NCBI GenBank assembly: GCA_017591395.1
Contig: WEDG01004157.1
Span: 62,001-126,000 of the forward strand
Length of the DNA stretch: 64,000 nt
Direction of reading: 5' to 3'
DNA from: Schistocephalus solidus
Lineage: Eukaryota; Platyhelminthes; Cestoda; Diphyllobothriidea; Diphyllobothriidae
Shown: positions 21,144 through 30,852 of the stretch, piece by piece
Layout of the letters: each line of letters begins with the position of its first letter
Position numbering within the stretch: the stretch's first letter is position 1
Notes under the pieces: model-generated
The model's input: the letters and a program-made list of their open reading frames with translations, nothing else
Database searches by the model: none
What the model was told of the DNA's origin: nothing
Position numbers and translations under genes: made by a program

Positions 21144-22588
21144 TTATACGACAAAGTCTTTAAGACTGGCAGGAAAATGGATATGTCTACCAGAACGAGA
21201 GGAAATGCGTTGTGGTGAAGAAGAAGTAGCAAAACGTGTGGGTGGGGTGGTCGAGTGTGAAGGTTGAGTGGAAGGGACTGACATAGGTGGAATGGATGGT
21301 GACGGTGCGAAGTAATTGGATGGAGCAACGGGCGGTGGGACGCACTCAAGATAAGCTGGCTTGAGTCTGTCGATGGAGACTGTGTCAGTCTTGTCAGCAT
21401 TCTGTATGACGTAATACTTGTCCATCCGTTGAAGCACCTTGTATGGGCCGTCATAAGGGGAACAAAGAGGCTTGCGAACTGCGTCGCGCCGGACGAAGAC
21501 GAATGGAGCAGATTTTAGGTCGTCTTGCACAAAAACCCGTTTGGATGTCAGGCGAGTGGGAGTTGGACGCAATTGAGCCATGCGCTGTTTCAATTGTTGA
21601 ACGAAAGCATTCGACAAGCTAGTGTCTACGGTGAGAGGCTGCACAAATTCGCCGGGAAGGCGGAGAGGTGTACCGTATACAAGTTCGCCGTAGTACATTG
21701 AATGTCCTCTTTGACAGCTGATCGAATACCTAAAAGGACGAGGGGTACGTTGTCACTCCATGCAGTTGTGTCTGAGTGAGACATCAGTGCTGTCTTAAGT
21801 TGACGATGCAGTCGTTCCACGAGGCCGTTAGAAGCAGTTTGATATGCCGTTGTCGTGATGTGCGCACACCCGAGCAGTTTAGTGAACTCGCGGAAGAGAC
21901 TAGATTGAAACTGACTTCCGCGGTCAGTGGTAATGGTGGCTGGCACACCAAAATGGGCAATCCAGTGATGCAGGAAGACAATGGCAATATTTTCTGCCGA
22001 GGTTTTCGATATCGGAATTGCAATTGGCCATCGTGTGAAACGGTCGATTGCTGTGAAAATATGTGTGTACCCACGTGAAGGTGGTAACGGCCCAACTAAG
22101 TCTAAGTGAACGTGATGGAATCGAACGTCTGGAACAGCAAATGTGCTTGGAGGGGAAAAGGTAGGGCGATGCACTTTGTTTTTCTGGCACGCGAAACATT
22201 GCCTAGTCCAAAGTGCGATGTCGGAGTTCATCTTTGGCCAGACAAAGCGAGCAGCAATAAGTTTGCGACAGGCGCGGATGCCAGGATGCGACAGAGAGTG
22301 AAAATGGTTAAACACTACCTTACGGTAGGATAATGGAACAACAGGTCGGGGAGTGCCTGTGGACCAGTCGCATAAAATCGTACCTGGTGATGCTGGAATT
22401 GGTGCATCTCGAAGCTGCAGAGTACTAGATTTACGCAGATCAGCAATGGACTCGTCTTCTAGTTGGAGGTCTGCAAGCTTCGCCAGGTCGAATTTGGATG
22501 ACAAGGTGTTGATGTCCGGTCTCGATAATGCATCAGCAACGACATTGTCGCTGCCTCGGACATAGCGGATATCAGCAGTAAACTGCAA
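21144..22588 (-). pseudogene. G2 integrase with zinc finger and Pro/Ser-rich C-terminus
   Basis: Reading leftward: the end of RNase H (RYVRGSDNVVADALSRPD), the HHCC finger (HSLSHPGIRACRKLI ... CFACQ), and the core with D (HLDLVGPLPP), D (TTDRGSQFQS) and E (GLVERLHRQLK). After a frame break near 21700 the C-terminal module follows (LVYGTPLRLPGEF, APFVFVRRD, YDGPYKVLQR) with a Pro/Ser/Thr-rich tail to the stop at 21144. The YDGPY stretch fits the GPY/F position. The enzyme inserts cDNA into host DNA; the frameshift makes this copy defective. Confidence 0.85.
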
Positions 22589-23019
22589 GATATAGTCAAG
22601 GTGACGTACTTCTCTGGGCGAGTACCTATCTGGTTTGGCCTTGAGGGCGTAAGTAAGAGGTTTGTGGTCGGTATGAACCCGAAAAATCTCTTCCCTCTAA
22701 TAGGTGGCGAAAAATGACGAATAGCCAGGTATATAGCCAGGAGCTCGCGAGAGAAATTACTGTAGCGAGTCTGCGCCGGTTGTAGCTTCTGTGAAAAGAA
22801 AGCCAATGGTTGCAACTGGTTATTCACCTGTTGATGTAAGACTGCGCCGACAGCACTGTTGGAAGCGTCAGTGGTCAAAATCAACTGCGTAGAAGCGTCA
22901 GAGTTGAGGTGGTGCAGTATGGTCGCATCAGCGAGTGCCTTCTTGGCTGCCTCAAAAGCTGAGTGATCTGCCGGTGAAAGTTCAATCGGCTTGCCTTTCG
23001 ACTTCAAAAGATCAGTCAA
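22459..23019 (-). pseudogene. G2 RNase H
   Basis: The frame begins LLKSKGKPIELSPADHSAFE and shows TTDASNSAVGAVLHQQ, with the first catalytic Asp, and LAFFSQKLQPAQTRYS followed by FSRELLAIYLAIRHF with the conserved Glu. A frameshift near 22690 leads into the distal RNase H region. It removes the RNA template during cDNA synthesis. Its order between RT and integrase is normal for Ty3/gypsy. Confidence 0.82.
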
Positions 23020-23770
23020 TGGAGCCAGTATTGTCGCACAGTTGGGAATGAAACGTCGGTAATAATTGGCAAGTAAATGAAACGTCGCAGTTGTGTGAGG
23101 GTCTTCGGAGACGGAAAAGATAAAACGCTTTGCACCTTCTCTGAAAGTGGTGTGATTTCATGCTGATCAACGTGATGACCAAGGAAATTAAGAGAAGGAA
23201 CGCCAAAAAGACATTTGTCGACGTTTAATTGCAAACCATGTTGCTGGAAACGATCGAACACTTGACGCAAGTGTGATGCATGTTCCGCTGGCGAAGAACT
23301 TGCGACGAGTATGTCATCAATATAGACAAAGGTAAACGAAAGACCGCGCAAGACCTCATCAATAAATCGCTGAAAGGATTGGGCGGCGTTACGCAAACCG
23401 AAAGGCATGCGGAGAAATTCGAACAAGCCAAAAGGCGTTGTGATGGCGGTCTTGGGGATGTCTTCCTCAGCGACCGGTATTTGATGATATGCTCTCACAA
23501 GGTCGATCTTGGAGAAAATAGTCTTCCAGCCAACATGTGAGAAAAATCGTGAATATGAGGAATGGGATACCGATCGGGGACAGTTGCTCTGTTCAAAGCA
23601 CGATAATCCCCACATGGCCTCCAATCATCGGCTGATTTCTTGGGGACCATGTGCAGAGGAGAGGCCCATGGACTGGAAGAAGGGTGAATAATCCCCAAAT
23701 TTAGCATGTGTTCGAACTCACTTCTAGCCACCCGCAACTTTTCTGGATGAAACCATACGTGGGTGGGCAT
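23016..23770 (-). pseudogene. G2 reverse transcriptase
   Basis: Motifs in order are [56 protein letters not shown], then after a frame change near 23520 [34 protein letters not shown], the catalytic [11 protein letters not shown] (near 23310), and the thumb [19 protein letters not shown]. This is a complete Ty3/gypsy RT broken by one frame shift inside and one at its end near 23070. Confidence 0.88.
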
Positions 23771-23969
23771 GAACGGGTTGTCCTGTGGTAACTATGTGAT
23801 GCTTAACTGTGTGTTGAACTTTTTCGGTAAACTGACAAGGTTTAGTGAGGGACGGATAGTCCTTCAAAATGTCAGCAAATGGCGAACTTGGAATAGTCAA
23901 GTGTATGCCAACCGAAGGTTCAGAGGTGACCGTACCGACGGTGAAAAGTCTGGTTGTAGTATCAATGAG

Positions 23970-24440
23970 TCAACGATGCTTCAAATCAACTGAAAGGCCG
24001 AAATGTGAGAGGAAATCGGCTCCAATAATCGGTGACTGGACGTCGGCTAGGATAAAGACCCATTGGAAACATCGCCTTAGACCAAGGTCAAGAGTTAAGG
24101 ACTGTTGTCCGAATTTGTGGATGACGGTGTTGTTAGCAGCCTGCAACGAGAACTGCGAAGGCTTGAGGTGGTGACGCCTAGGAGGCAGGATAACACTAAC
24201 CTCAGCACCGGTATCTACAAGAAAACGGAGACCACTCGACTTATCGGTGATGTAGAAGAGGCGACTGGGTCGCGGTTGGCAAGAAGCAGTCGTCGCCATT
24301 ACTGGCTGGCGTTGTCGTTTAACTGTTGCGGCTTCTGTGGGAATTTGCACGGCAGAATACACTTGCGTGCTTTCCCGCCATAGGTACGATGGTACCAGCA
24401 CACGGTCTGTGGCTGCCATTCCCGTGATTTGGACCGTCGA
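23970..24440 (-). pseudogene. G2 aspartic protease
   Basis: LRFLVDTGAEVSVILP holds the catalytic DTG, and PIIGADFLSHFGLSVD forms the second conserved segment (the I-I-G-x-D-F-L motif of gypsy proteases). The frame overlaps the end of gag in another frame, as expected if pol is made by frameshifting. It would cut the Gag-Pol polyprotein. Confidence 0.82.
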
Positions 24441-25266
24441 CGTTGATAGGTTTGACGACTTTTTGACTGGAGATTGTTGATGATAGAATACATGTTGCTG
24501 ACTTGCGTGCATAAAAGGCGTACGGTGTCCTTTAAATCTTCATAATCACTGCTACGCACGATATTTGAGGCTTGCGAAAGGTCAGATGATGGTGCGGCCC
24601 GTCCATAGGCACTACAGCACGATGATAACGTCACATAGGGAGGGTCACGTTCTGACTTTGGAGTGCCTTGATGAGCAGGAGTGTCAATATTATCAGATCT
24701 GGAAGTGGACACCGATGTCTGTTGAAGACTAGAACATTCGGTACCGCTTGGGTAGCATTCCATGATTCTGTCTGCATGAGTGGCTAGTTTATCCAATGAG
24801 GTGCTCGTGTCGAGCATAGCCAACACCTGCTGCATGGGCAGGCGAAGCTTATCAAGCCAGATCTGTCGGAAAATTGCATCATCCATATGACGACCAGCAA
24901 GCAAAAACGCATGTGTCGCATAAGTTGCGAAGGTGTTTGATCGCCAAGTTCGACTTGCGTGAAAAGCTCACGCAGCATTCGGTTGGCCGACTTCGCCACA
25001 CGATTAATTACAGCATCCTTCAACTGGGTGTATGGCTCCTCAGCAGGGATAGGATCAAGGAGGTCCTCGACGTCAACGGCAACATCGAAAGGAAGTGATT
25101 GCACTACGTATGAATAACGCGTGCGTTCACTGGTGATACGGCGAGTCGAGAAAACTGCCTCGATCTGCCTAAACCATACGCGAGGGTTGCTTGGCGTAAA
25201 TGGGGGCAATTTGAAAGAGAGGCTATGGACGTCAAGAGAGTCTGCGTTAGTCTCATTGTCCGTCAT
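24302..25266 (-). pseudogene. G2 Gag with a CHCC zinc-knuckle motif
   Basis: I choose the Met at 25264-25266 (MTDNETNADS), close to the PBS. The capsid part reads FKLPPFTPSNPRVWFRQIEA, YVVQSLPFDVAVDVEDLL and RMLRELFTQVELGDQTPSQL. A frame shift near 24890 leads to IFRQIWLDKLRLPMQ, HADRIMECYP and the knuckle CWYHRTYGGKARKCILPC (near 24370). C-x2-H-x8-C-x3-C is the CHCC arrangement of CsRn1-type Gags. Gag coats the RNA genome in the particle. Confidence 0.82.
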
Positions 25267-25297
25267 AGTAAGTGGTATGGTGCGTAATGATAGAAAA

Positions 25298-25309
25298 GCG
25301 GGGTCACCA
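25298..25309 (-). promoter_or_regulatory. G2 primer binding site, tRNA-Trp type
   Basis: Four bases inside the 5' LTR the minus strand reads TGGTGACCCCGC. This is complementary to the 3' end of animal tRNA-Trp (GGGGTCACCA) over at least 11 of 12 bases. Confidence 0.75.
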
Positions 25310-25313
25310 ATTT

Positions 25314-25803
25314 TGTAGTGTAGACGAGGGTCGAAACTGCTAAGAACCGAGGTGTACAAAATAAATTAACGCTAAGTGGAGAATTGTGTCTAAACTACAA
25401 ACGACAAAAGGACGGCAAAAATTTCAGAGGATTGTTAGAATGCAGACTCACGAAAAACGCAGCTTCTAGATAGCGAGTGTTGTTGAGGATTGTAATGAAC
25501 TCTGAACTAGATCCAGAAAGCTATACATCAAGGATGAAGAGCAGAGTCAGGAGTTCAATGAGACGGCGATCAGTAGAATGCAATCGAGAAATGAAGATCA
25601 ATCATTGCAATTGACTGCAAGTAATTGAGAGAGATCAGTACAATCAAGATTGCAGTGGTAACATGCAGCAGCGAAACAGAAGACGTCCAACATGCCGGTT
25701 GAAGATGGCTGTTTTGTTTTTATTTAGCACATTAAAACAAGGGATCATAAAGATTCAGGTGACCAAGAAAGATACAAAGATGTAAATTGTACACATACCT
25801 AAA
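25314..25803 (-). repeat. G2 LTR, 5' in element orientation
   Basis: This is the near-identical partner of 20588-21079. Its outer end reads ACCTAAA where the other copy has ACCTACA, a single change in the terminal CA. The right flank AATC matches the left flank of the element. Confidence 0.88.
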
Positions 25804-27400
25804 AATCCTTACCGAGGACGATAATGTCGTCCATGTATACAAGACAGTGTTTGGAATCAACTGGGACAGAACCTGATTCATCAACCGCTGGAAAGTGCTT
25901 GGGGCATTTGCCAACCCGAAAGGCATTGTCTCAAATTCATAGAGGCCTAAGGGGACAGCGAAAGCCGTCTTTTCCCTGTCAGCGGGTCTAACTTCAACCT
26001 GCTAGTAACCAGAAGCTAAATCAAGTGTTGAAAATATGGTATTACCGGCGAGAGTGTCCAACGTCGCGTCAATTCGCAAGAGGGGAAAATAATCTTTCTT
26101 AGTTACGCTGTTAAGTTTTTTTATAGTCAATGCATAATCGCATTGAGCCGTCTTTTTTTTTACAAGCACTATCGGTGACGACCAGGGAGAGTGAGGTGGC
26201 CTGATAATATTACGATTGAGTATATCGCTGATGAGAGTATCAAATTCATTCTGGTAGAAGATTGGAAGCCGCCTAGGTGGGACCCGGATGGGTCGTGCAT
26301 CCCCCGTGTCAATGCAATGCTCCGTCACATTCGTCCTACCCGTAGATCTCCCATCCCAGTCGAATATGTCTTTAAATTCTTCAACTAAATCACTTAACCT
26401 CTTAGCACTAGTCTGATAAAGATGCGCTGGGATAAGTTCCTTAGCATTATAGGTAACTGTACACACAGGTAACCTAGCCGGTCTAGGAATACGGGGAAAA
26501 AAGGCGATCTTAACAGAGGCTGTGTGCAGAAGGCACCTGCCGAAATCTACGGAACATTTAAACTTATTCAAGAAATCAACACCAATTATACAATCCCAAG
26601 TTATGTCTGGGGAGACAATAAATCGATGGGTAAAACTAAACCCAGTTAAATCCAAGGAAAATTCTACCAGACCAGTATGCCTGAGGTTAGCGCCGTTGGC
26701 CGTTGGGCCTCTCACAGTACCGGATCTTAGTCTGGAATTCTAGGAATGGCTGCTGACGTACTAACGAGCATCCAGCGCCAGAATCTACTAAACAGGAAAA
26801 GACTAGTGTTACCTACAGAACCTCGGACTAAGGGACAATTAGTAGAGCCTAAGCATGATATAACTGTATCAGGAACAATGCAGATCTCACCGTCAATGGG
26901 TTCTGGGCCTGCGTCAATGGCATCGATGGTGCGGTGGGCTTGGGGTCTTTGTGGTCGTCGGGTCTGGGACCGACGCCAGTTTCTTCACCGGGGTGAATAG
27001 CCAAAAGAGCCAGGCTGCCGAGGTGACTGAGTGGAGGCGTCACGGGAAGAGTGGGGCTGGACGCCTGTGACACTGAACAGCGACAGCGATGGTTGTTCAC
27101 AGGTGGCCTGGAGGACTTCCTCTTCCCGAGCCAGGGCAAGAGCTTTCTCGAGGGTTGGAGGTCGATCTCGCAAGAGGATCTTCCGGATCTGGGGATCATG
27201 GACACCAGGGACCAGTTGCTCAAGCACCCGAGTACTCATGGCCTTCGCATCCAGTGTTGGGAAAGCCCTCCACCCGAGGAGCCGAAGGGCCTGCTGAAAG
27301 TCGTTGATTGACTCCCCCGTTTGCTGATAACGGCGATGGAAATCCGCTTGTAAGACCCAAGGGTGTTCAGAACTCCCAAGGATTTTGCGAAGACCATCGA
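25804..27400 (-). mobile_element. Ty3/gypsy element G1, 5' segment (gag part, protease, RT)
   Basis: This is the upstream half of the element whose 3' half is at 18449-20587. It has no LTR or PBS on its right. It starts abruptly within gag at about 27400, where LINE C sequence takes over in the same reading frame, so it is 5'-truncated. Confidence 0.82.
25808..26780 (-). pseudogene. G1 protease and first half of RT, cut at YMDD by G2
   Basis: The protease C-terminal motif CIIGVDFLNKFKCSVDFG lies near 26580. The DSGA-type active site region to its right, near 26780, is degraded. The RT reads HCIDTGDARPIRVPPRRLP, IIRPPHSPWSSPIVLVKKK, FSTLDLASGY, then after a stop and frame change MPFGLANAPSTFQRLMNQVL and YMDDIIVLG (YMDD codons at 25826-25837). 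G2 inserts about 22 bp further on. The rest of the RT is at 20587 leftward. Confidence 0.83.
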
Positions 27401-27533
27401 GCCATTGAATGCTCAATTCGCTTAATTTTTTAAGATCATTTTCAGTCGTTATGTGCATACTGGCTGCTGTATGTTTGTTTGATGCATATGCAAGCTTTAC
27501 GACGTTCACATATAAAAATGTTTTAGCTGACAT
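26985..27533 (-). pseudogene. Chimeric ORF: LINE C RT tail fused in frame to G1 Gag
   Basis: A single 182-codon frame. Its first 45 or so residues (FLYVNVVKLAYASNKH, ITTENDLKKLSE, SIQW) are the post-catalytic part of the LINE C RT. From about residue 46 it is gypsy Gag (LGSSEHPWVLQADFHRRY, QTGESINDFQQALRLLGWRA, RVLEQLVPGVHDPQIRKIL, RDRPPTLEKALALAREEE). The join at about 27400 marks a recombination or truncated-insertion point. An accidental fusion is more likely than a functional gene, because both partners are decayed on either side. Confidence 0.75.
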
Positions 27534-28378
27534 TGACCTAGTGGATAAGTCTTAAATGTATATAAGAAATAGGAGGGGACCAAGGATAGTCCCCTGAAGT
27601 ACTCCACTTCTAATAGAAGATGTTTCTGAGACCACGTTACGAATTTATACTACCTGATATCGGTTTTGAAGGTAAGATTTACGGAAGTCGAGAAGGGAAG
27701 ACCTAATCCCATGACTTAGTAGCTTTGCTATCAGCCTTTTATGGGGGAATTTGTTGAACGCATTTTTTAGGTCGAATTATATTGTAGCCACGGTGTTTCC
27801 GTCATCTGTGTTACTTGAAAGGAATGCAAGGAATGTGAGATGGCAGGACTGACATGACTTTTTAGGTAAGAAAGCGTGTTGAAAGGAAGGTATGAGGTTA
27901 GCGTTTGTTAGATAATTTAGCATTTGGTTCGAAATTATTTTTTCTAGAATTTTTGCTAGTACCGCTGTTTGGTAAACACCACGATAGCTTTGTGTATCAG
28001 ATCGGTTCCAGTTTTTAAAGATTGGTATAATGCTTGAGTATTTCCAGATTTCTGGATAGATACCATTCGACTGGAGTAAGGAGAATGGACTTAACAGCAG
28101 TCTTGGAGCATATATCAAATGCTTCAGTATGCAAGGTGGGATTTATCCGTTCCATAAGTGGTGGAATTAGAAAGTTTTCTGATTGTTTTATGACGGTTTC
28201 TTCGCCTAAACAGGATTAATGCTGTCATGTCTATTGATTGGGGTATCGGTTCTTCCTCAACTGAATAGTTGGCTGAGAAATACTTATTGAATAAATTTGC
28301 TATTTGGTTATCATCCATTATTAACTGTCCTGAGTCATCAATCATGAGTTGGGGACCTGGTTTTCGATTAGTGTTCAC
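27400..28378 (-). pseudogene. LINE C reverse transcriptase, broken
   Basis: Visible motifs are IANLFNKYF, then SNGIYPEIWKYSSIIPIFK, YRGVYQTAVLAKILEKIIS, FQHAFLPKKSC, KNAFNKFPHKRLIAKLL, SGVLQGTILGPLLFLIYI and FLYVNVVKLAYAS. The last is the catalytic box, where YVDD has become YVNV, so both catalytic aspartates are lost. Stops at about 28120, 27780 and 27560 also break it. Confidence 0.75.
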
Positions 28379-28739
28379 TTTTTCCGAAAGAACTGGTCTG
28401 TTTTTTCAGAGGACTCTATTGCCCGGCGTTCCGCTACTATGTTCGTATTTGTTTCCATTTTTTGAACTAGGTCATGAATTTCCCTAATTCGTCTGAGTGG
28501 TGATAAATAACTAACTGAGGGATCGTGAAGTTGTTTTTTTTACGTTTTTTAGCCTCTTGGAAAGGAAATTAGGAATTTGTGACTTCTTATATGGGGATCT
28601 CTAACCTATTCAGGTATCTCGAATTATAAAAAGGGCAGAATAGAAAAGGTTAACAGCTTCCATTGGGGATGTTGTAAGAAGGAAGGAACTTCAGTCCAAT
28701 GACCGTACATAGTTGTTCATATAGTCCATGTCAAGTTTT

Positions 28740-29350
28740 TTTGGATTTATGTAAGTCTAACTAGAATAAGATGTTAGTTTTATGTTTAGAGGGAGCGGTA
28801 TTATTATTGCCTTGTGATCACTTTCAAAGCTTATGCTGTCTTAATGCGTATATAAGAGCCATATGTCATTTGTGAGAATAATGTTTAGTGTGTTGTTTTT
28901 CGAGTCGGTTTATTGATTATTTGTGTCCAGTTATGAAAGACAATTGATGGTAGCAGTTCAGCGTGTCTGGTTGGGGCTAATAGTTCAACGCAGTTTATTT
29001 CTGGACGGTTTAGATCGCCCGCAATTATCTTATATTTAGATTGAATATTTGATATGGAGTCTATTAGATTGGTTAAGCCAGTGTCATCATTACTACATTC
29101 TGGAGGAATCTAGAGACATCCTATAAGTATGTTTTTAAGCGATAGGAATTTTACTGTGGCAAAGCATGCTTCGCCAGTGAAAGTTTAGTGTGAAAAAAAC
29201 CAATTTGTTCAATGGTAGTTTTATGTATATCATACAACCACCACCTCGTTTATTAATGCTGCATTCAAGGTTAATTCCTTAACCCATGTTTCCATTACAC
29301 AAACTATATCAGGATTATAGGCTTCAAAGAATTTCCTAAGTTGTGCTATT
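28740..29350 (-). pseudogene. LINE C endonuclease remnant
   Basis: On the minus strand, across frames, LRKFFEAYNPDIVCVMETWV lies near 29290-29345, AGDLNRPEINCVEL near 29000 and FHNWTQIIN near 28920. These are the order and content of an AP-type LINE endonuclease. Many frame breaks are present. Confidence 0.65.
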
Positions 29351-29786
29351 TAATGTACTACCGAAATCGCATTAATAAGGGCGATACTTGGGATGTCGGA
29401 TAGGAAAGAGGTCAGCTGTTGTGAAAAAATGATTTCTAAAAGTGTTTTTATTGTGCGATGGGCTAATGAAAGGGAATTGTGTAACTGTTTGGAGGTATGG
29501 TGATGTGCATAATGAGATATTAGTGAATGGGTAAGAGTTTATGTGTTGAGTGGGTGGTGGGATTTGAGTGTATGGGTTAAAGTGTATGGATTTTGTGTAT
29601 GTGTTAGAGTGCATGGGTTGAGTGTGGAGGTTATGCCCCACTTGGGGGGAGAATTAAATGGGCGGTAATTGTAACTACCTGTTTGTCAGCCTATGTAACT
29701 GATTTGGTTGTCATATGGTGCTACGATGTTTGAAAAGTTAGCGTGCAGTTGTTTACTCCTATGCCATGCATTTGGATTTGGGGGAG

Positions 29787-30821
29787 TTAAGCTGTTCGTG
29801 TCTTAGGAGAGTTTACAGAGTGTTGACCACTTATATTTCTTAGGTTGACATTTTTTGGGTTTTTTGGTAGTAATGGTGTGCTTAATAAAGCTTTTTGTGT
29901 AGGAACACTAACTGGGAGACTAATCGGGTTGCCTTTTGAGCTTAGAGTGATCGACATGGATGTTATAGAATTTGTGTGAGTTGCTTGGTCAACATTTTCT
30001 GTTACTAGTTGTTCATTTTGGAGCTTCGTAGTAACACTTATAGCACTATCTAATATTGTGACGTGACTGGATCCAGAATTGGTGTCATCAATCTGTTCCA
30101 GTAATGTTTTAGCTTTTTGGGGCGCTCGTTCCGTTTGATTCCGACCTCCTCTCCTAACTGCTGAAGCAGTTATTCGTTTGGTATTATGAGTGTCAGAATA
30201 ACAATTATATAAACTTCCCAAAGGTTTGGCTAAAGAGGCACTATGTTTATTATTTCGAGCATACTGGATTATAAGCTTTGCATTATAGTTGGCAGCGTTG
30301 GAAGTGCCTGCTTGAGGTTCCACTGAGGAGACGGTATGATTAACATCTGGGTTGACCTGTGTGGCTTTGGTCTGAAGTTCACGTCTTTGCAAAGATGTGA
30401 GGTCCGGACTTCTGAATACTTTTTGGTTGAGCAGAGTTTGGTTTACTTCAGGGTTTTGAGAAGTAGATCGGTTTCGGGTTGTGAATAGAAGGTCACTAAC
30501 AATGGATTATTTGTGCTTCTGGAGTTAAGCCTTTTGGCGGATGTTAAGACCACCAGAATGTATGAGTTGTTGGATAAACCGTGTGGGGGATATTTGGATA
30601 ATGACATTAAACCTGCGTTCGGACCTATCATCGACCTCTGATGAGACTACGTGTATAATCGGTTCTTTTTGTGGTACGCTTGTTAAGCTGGTTGCAAAAG
30701 ATTTTGAGTCTACTAGTGAGTTGAGCATCGTATATAAATGTTCATATTTGTCGATAAAGTTTTTCCGACGTAGGATAGATGAGAGATCTAGTTTAGCGAT
30801 GGTTACTTTTGGGTCAGTCAT
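29787..30821 (-). pseudogene. LINE C ORF1-like protein, broken
   Basis: The first part (30821-30525) begins MTDPKVTIAKLDLSSILRR and includes DRSERRFNVIIQISPT, a typical start of the ORF1 nucleic-acid-binding domain. After frame breaks near 30530 and 30430 a Ser/Thr/Asn-rich frame of 201 codons follows (30392-29787). Its position upstream of the endonuclease supports ORF1, but the fold is not certain. Confidence 0.5.
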
Positions 30822-30852
30822 ATTTCTGGTATATGAATATGTGAAGATTTAG

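Larger units (their letters stand above)
20584..25807 (-). mobile_element. Complete CsRn1-like Ty3/gypsy element G2 nested in G1
   Basis: Two LTRs of about 490 bp (20588-21079 and 25314-25803) enclose gag and pol on the minus strand. The PBS next to the right LTR matches the 3' end of tRNA-Trp, a purine tract borders the left LTR, and AATC flanks both ends as a target duplication. The Gag zinc knuckle is CHCC rather than CCHC. The tRNA-Trp primer plus CHCC Gag are published traits of the CsRn1 family first described from a liver fluke. The LTRs are roughly 98 percent alike by eye, so the insertion is fairly young, though gag and pol already carry frameshifts. Confidence 0.88.
27400..30852 (-). 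mobile_element. CR1/Jockey-like LINE C, 3'-truncated
   Basis: A third non-LTR element, on the minus strand and of a different family from A and B. From right to left it has an ORF1-like region (30852-29787), endonuclease remnants (about 29350-28740) and RT (28378-27400). The 3' end is missing, replaced by G1 gag. It is AT-rich and heavily decayed. Confidence 0.75.

Noticed and set aside
20588..25803. Reading the whole 18.4-27.5 kb region as one gypsy element
   Set aside because: There are two different RTs, two RNase H domains and two integrases. The LTR pair and the AATC duplication show that one element lies inside the other.
29372..29641. Minus-strand 89-codon His/Pro/Thr-rich frame
   Set aside because: It derives from low-complexity TG-rich sequence between ORF1 and endonuclease of LINE C, with no domain.
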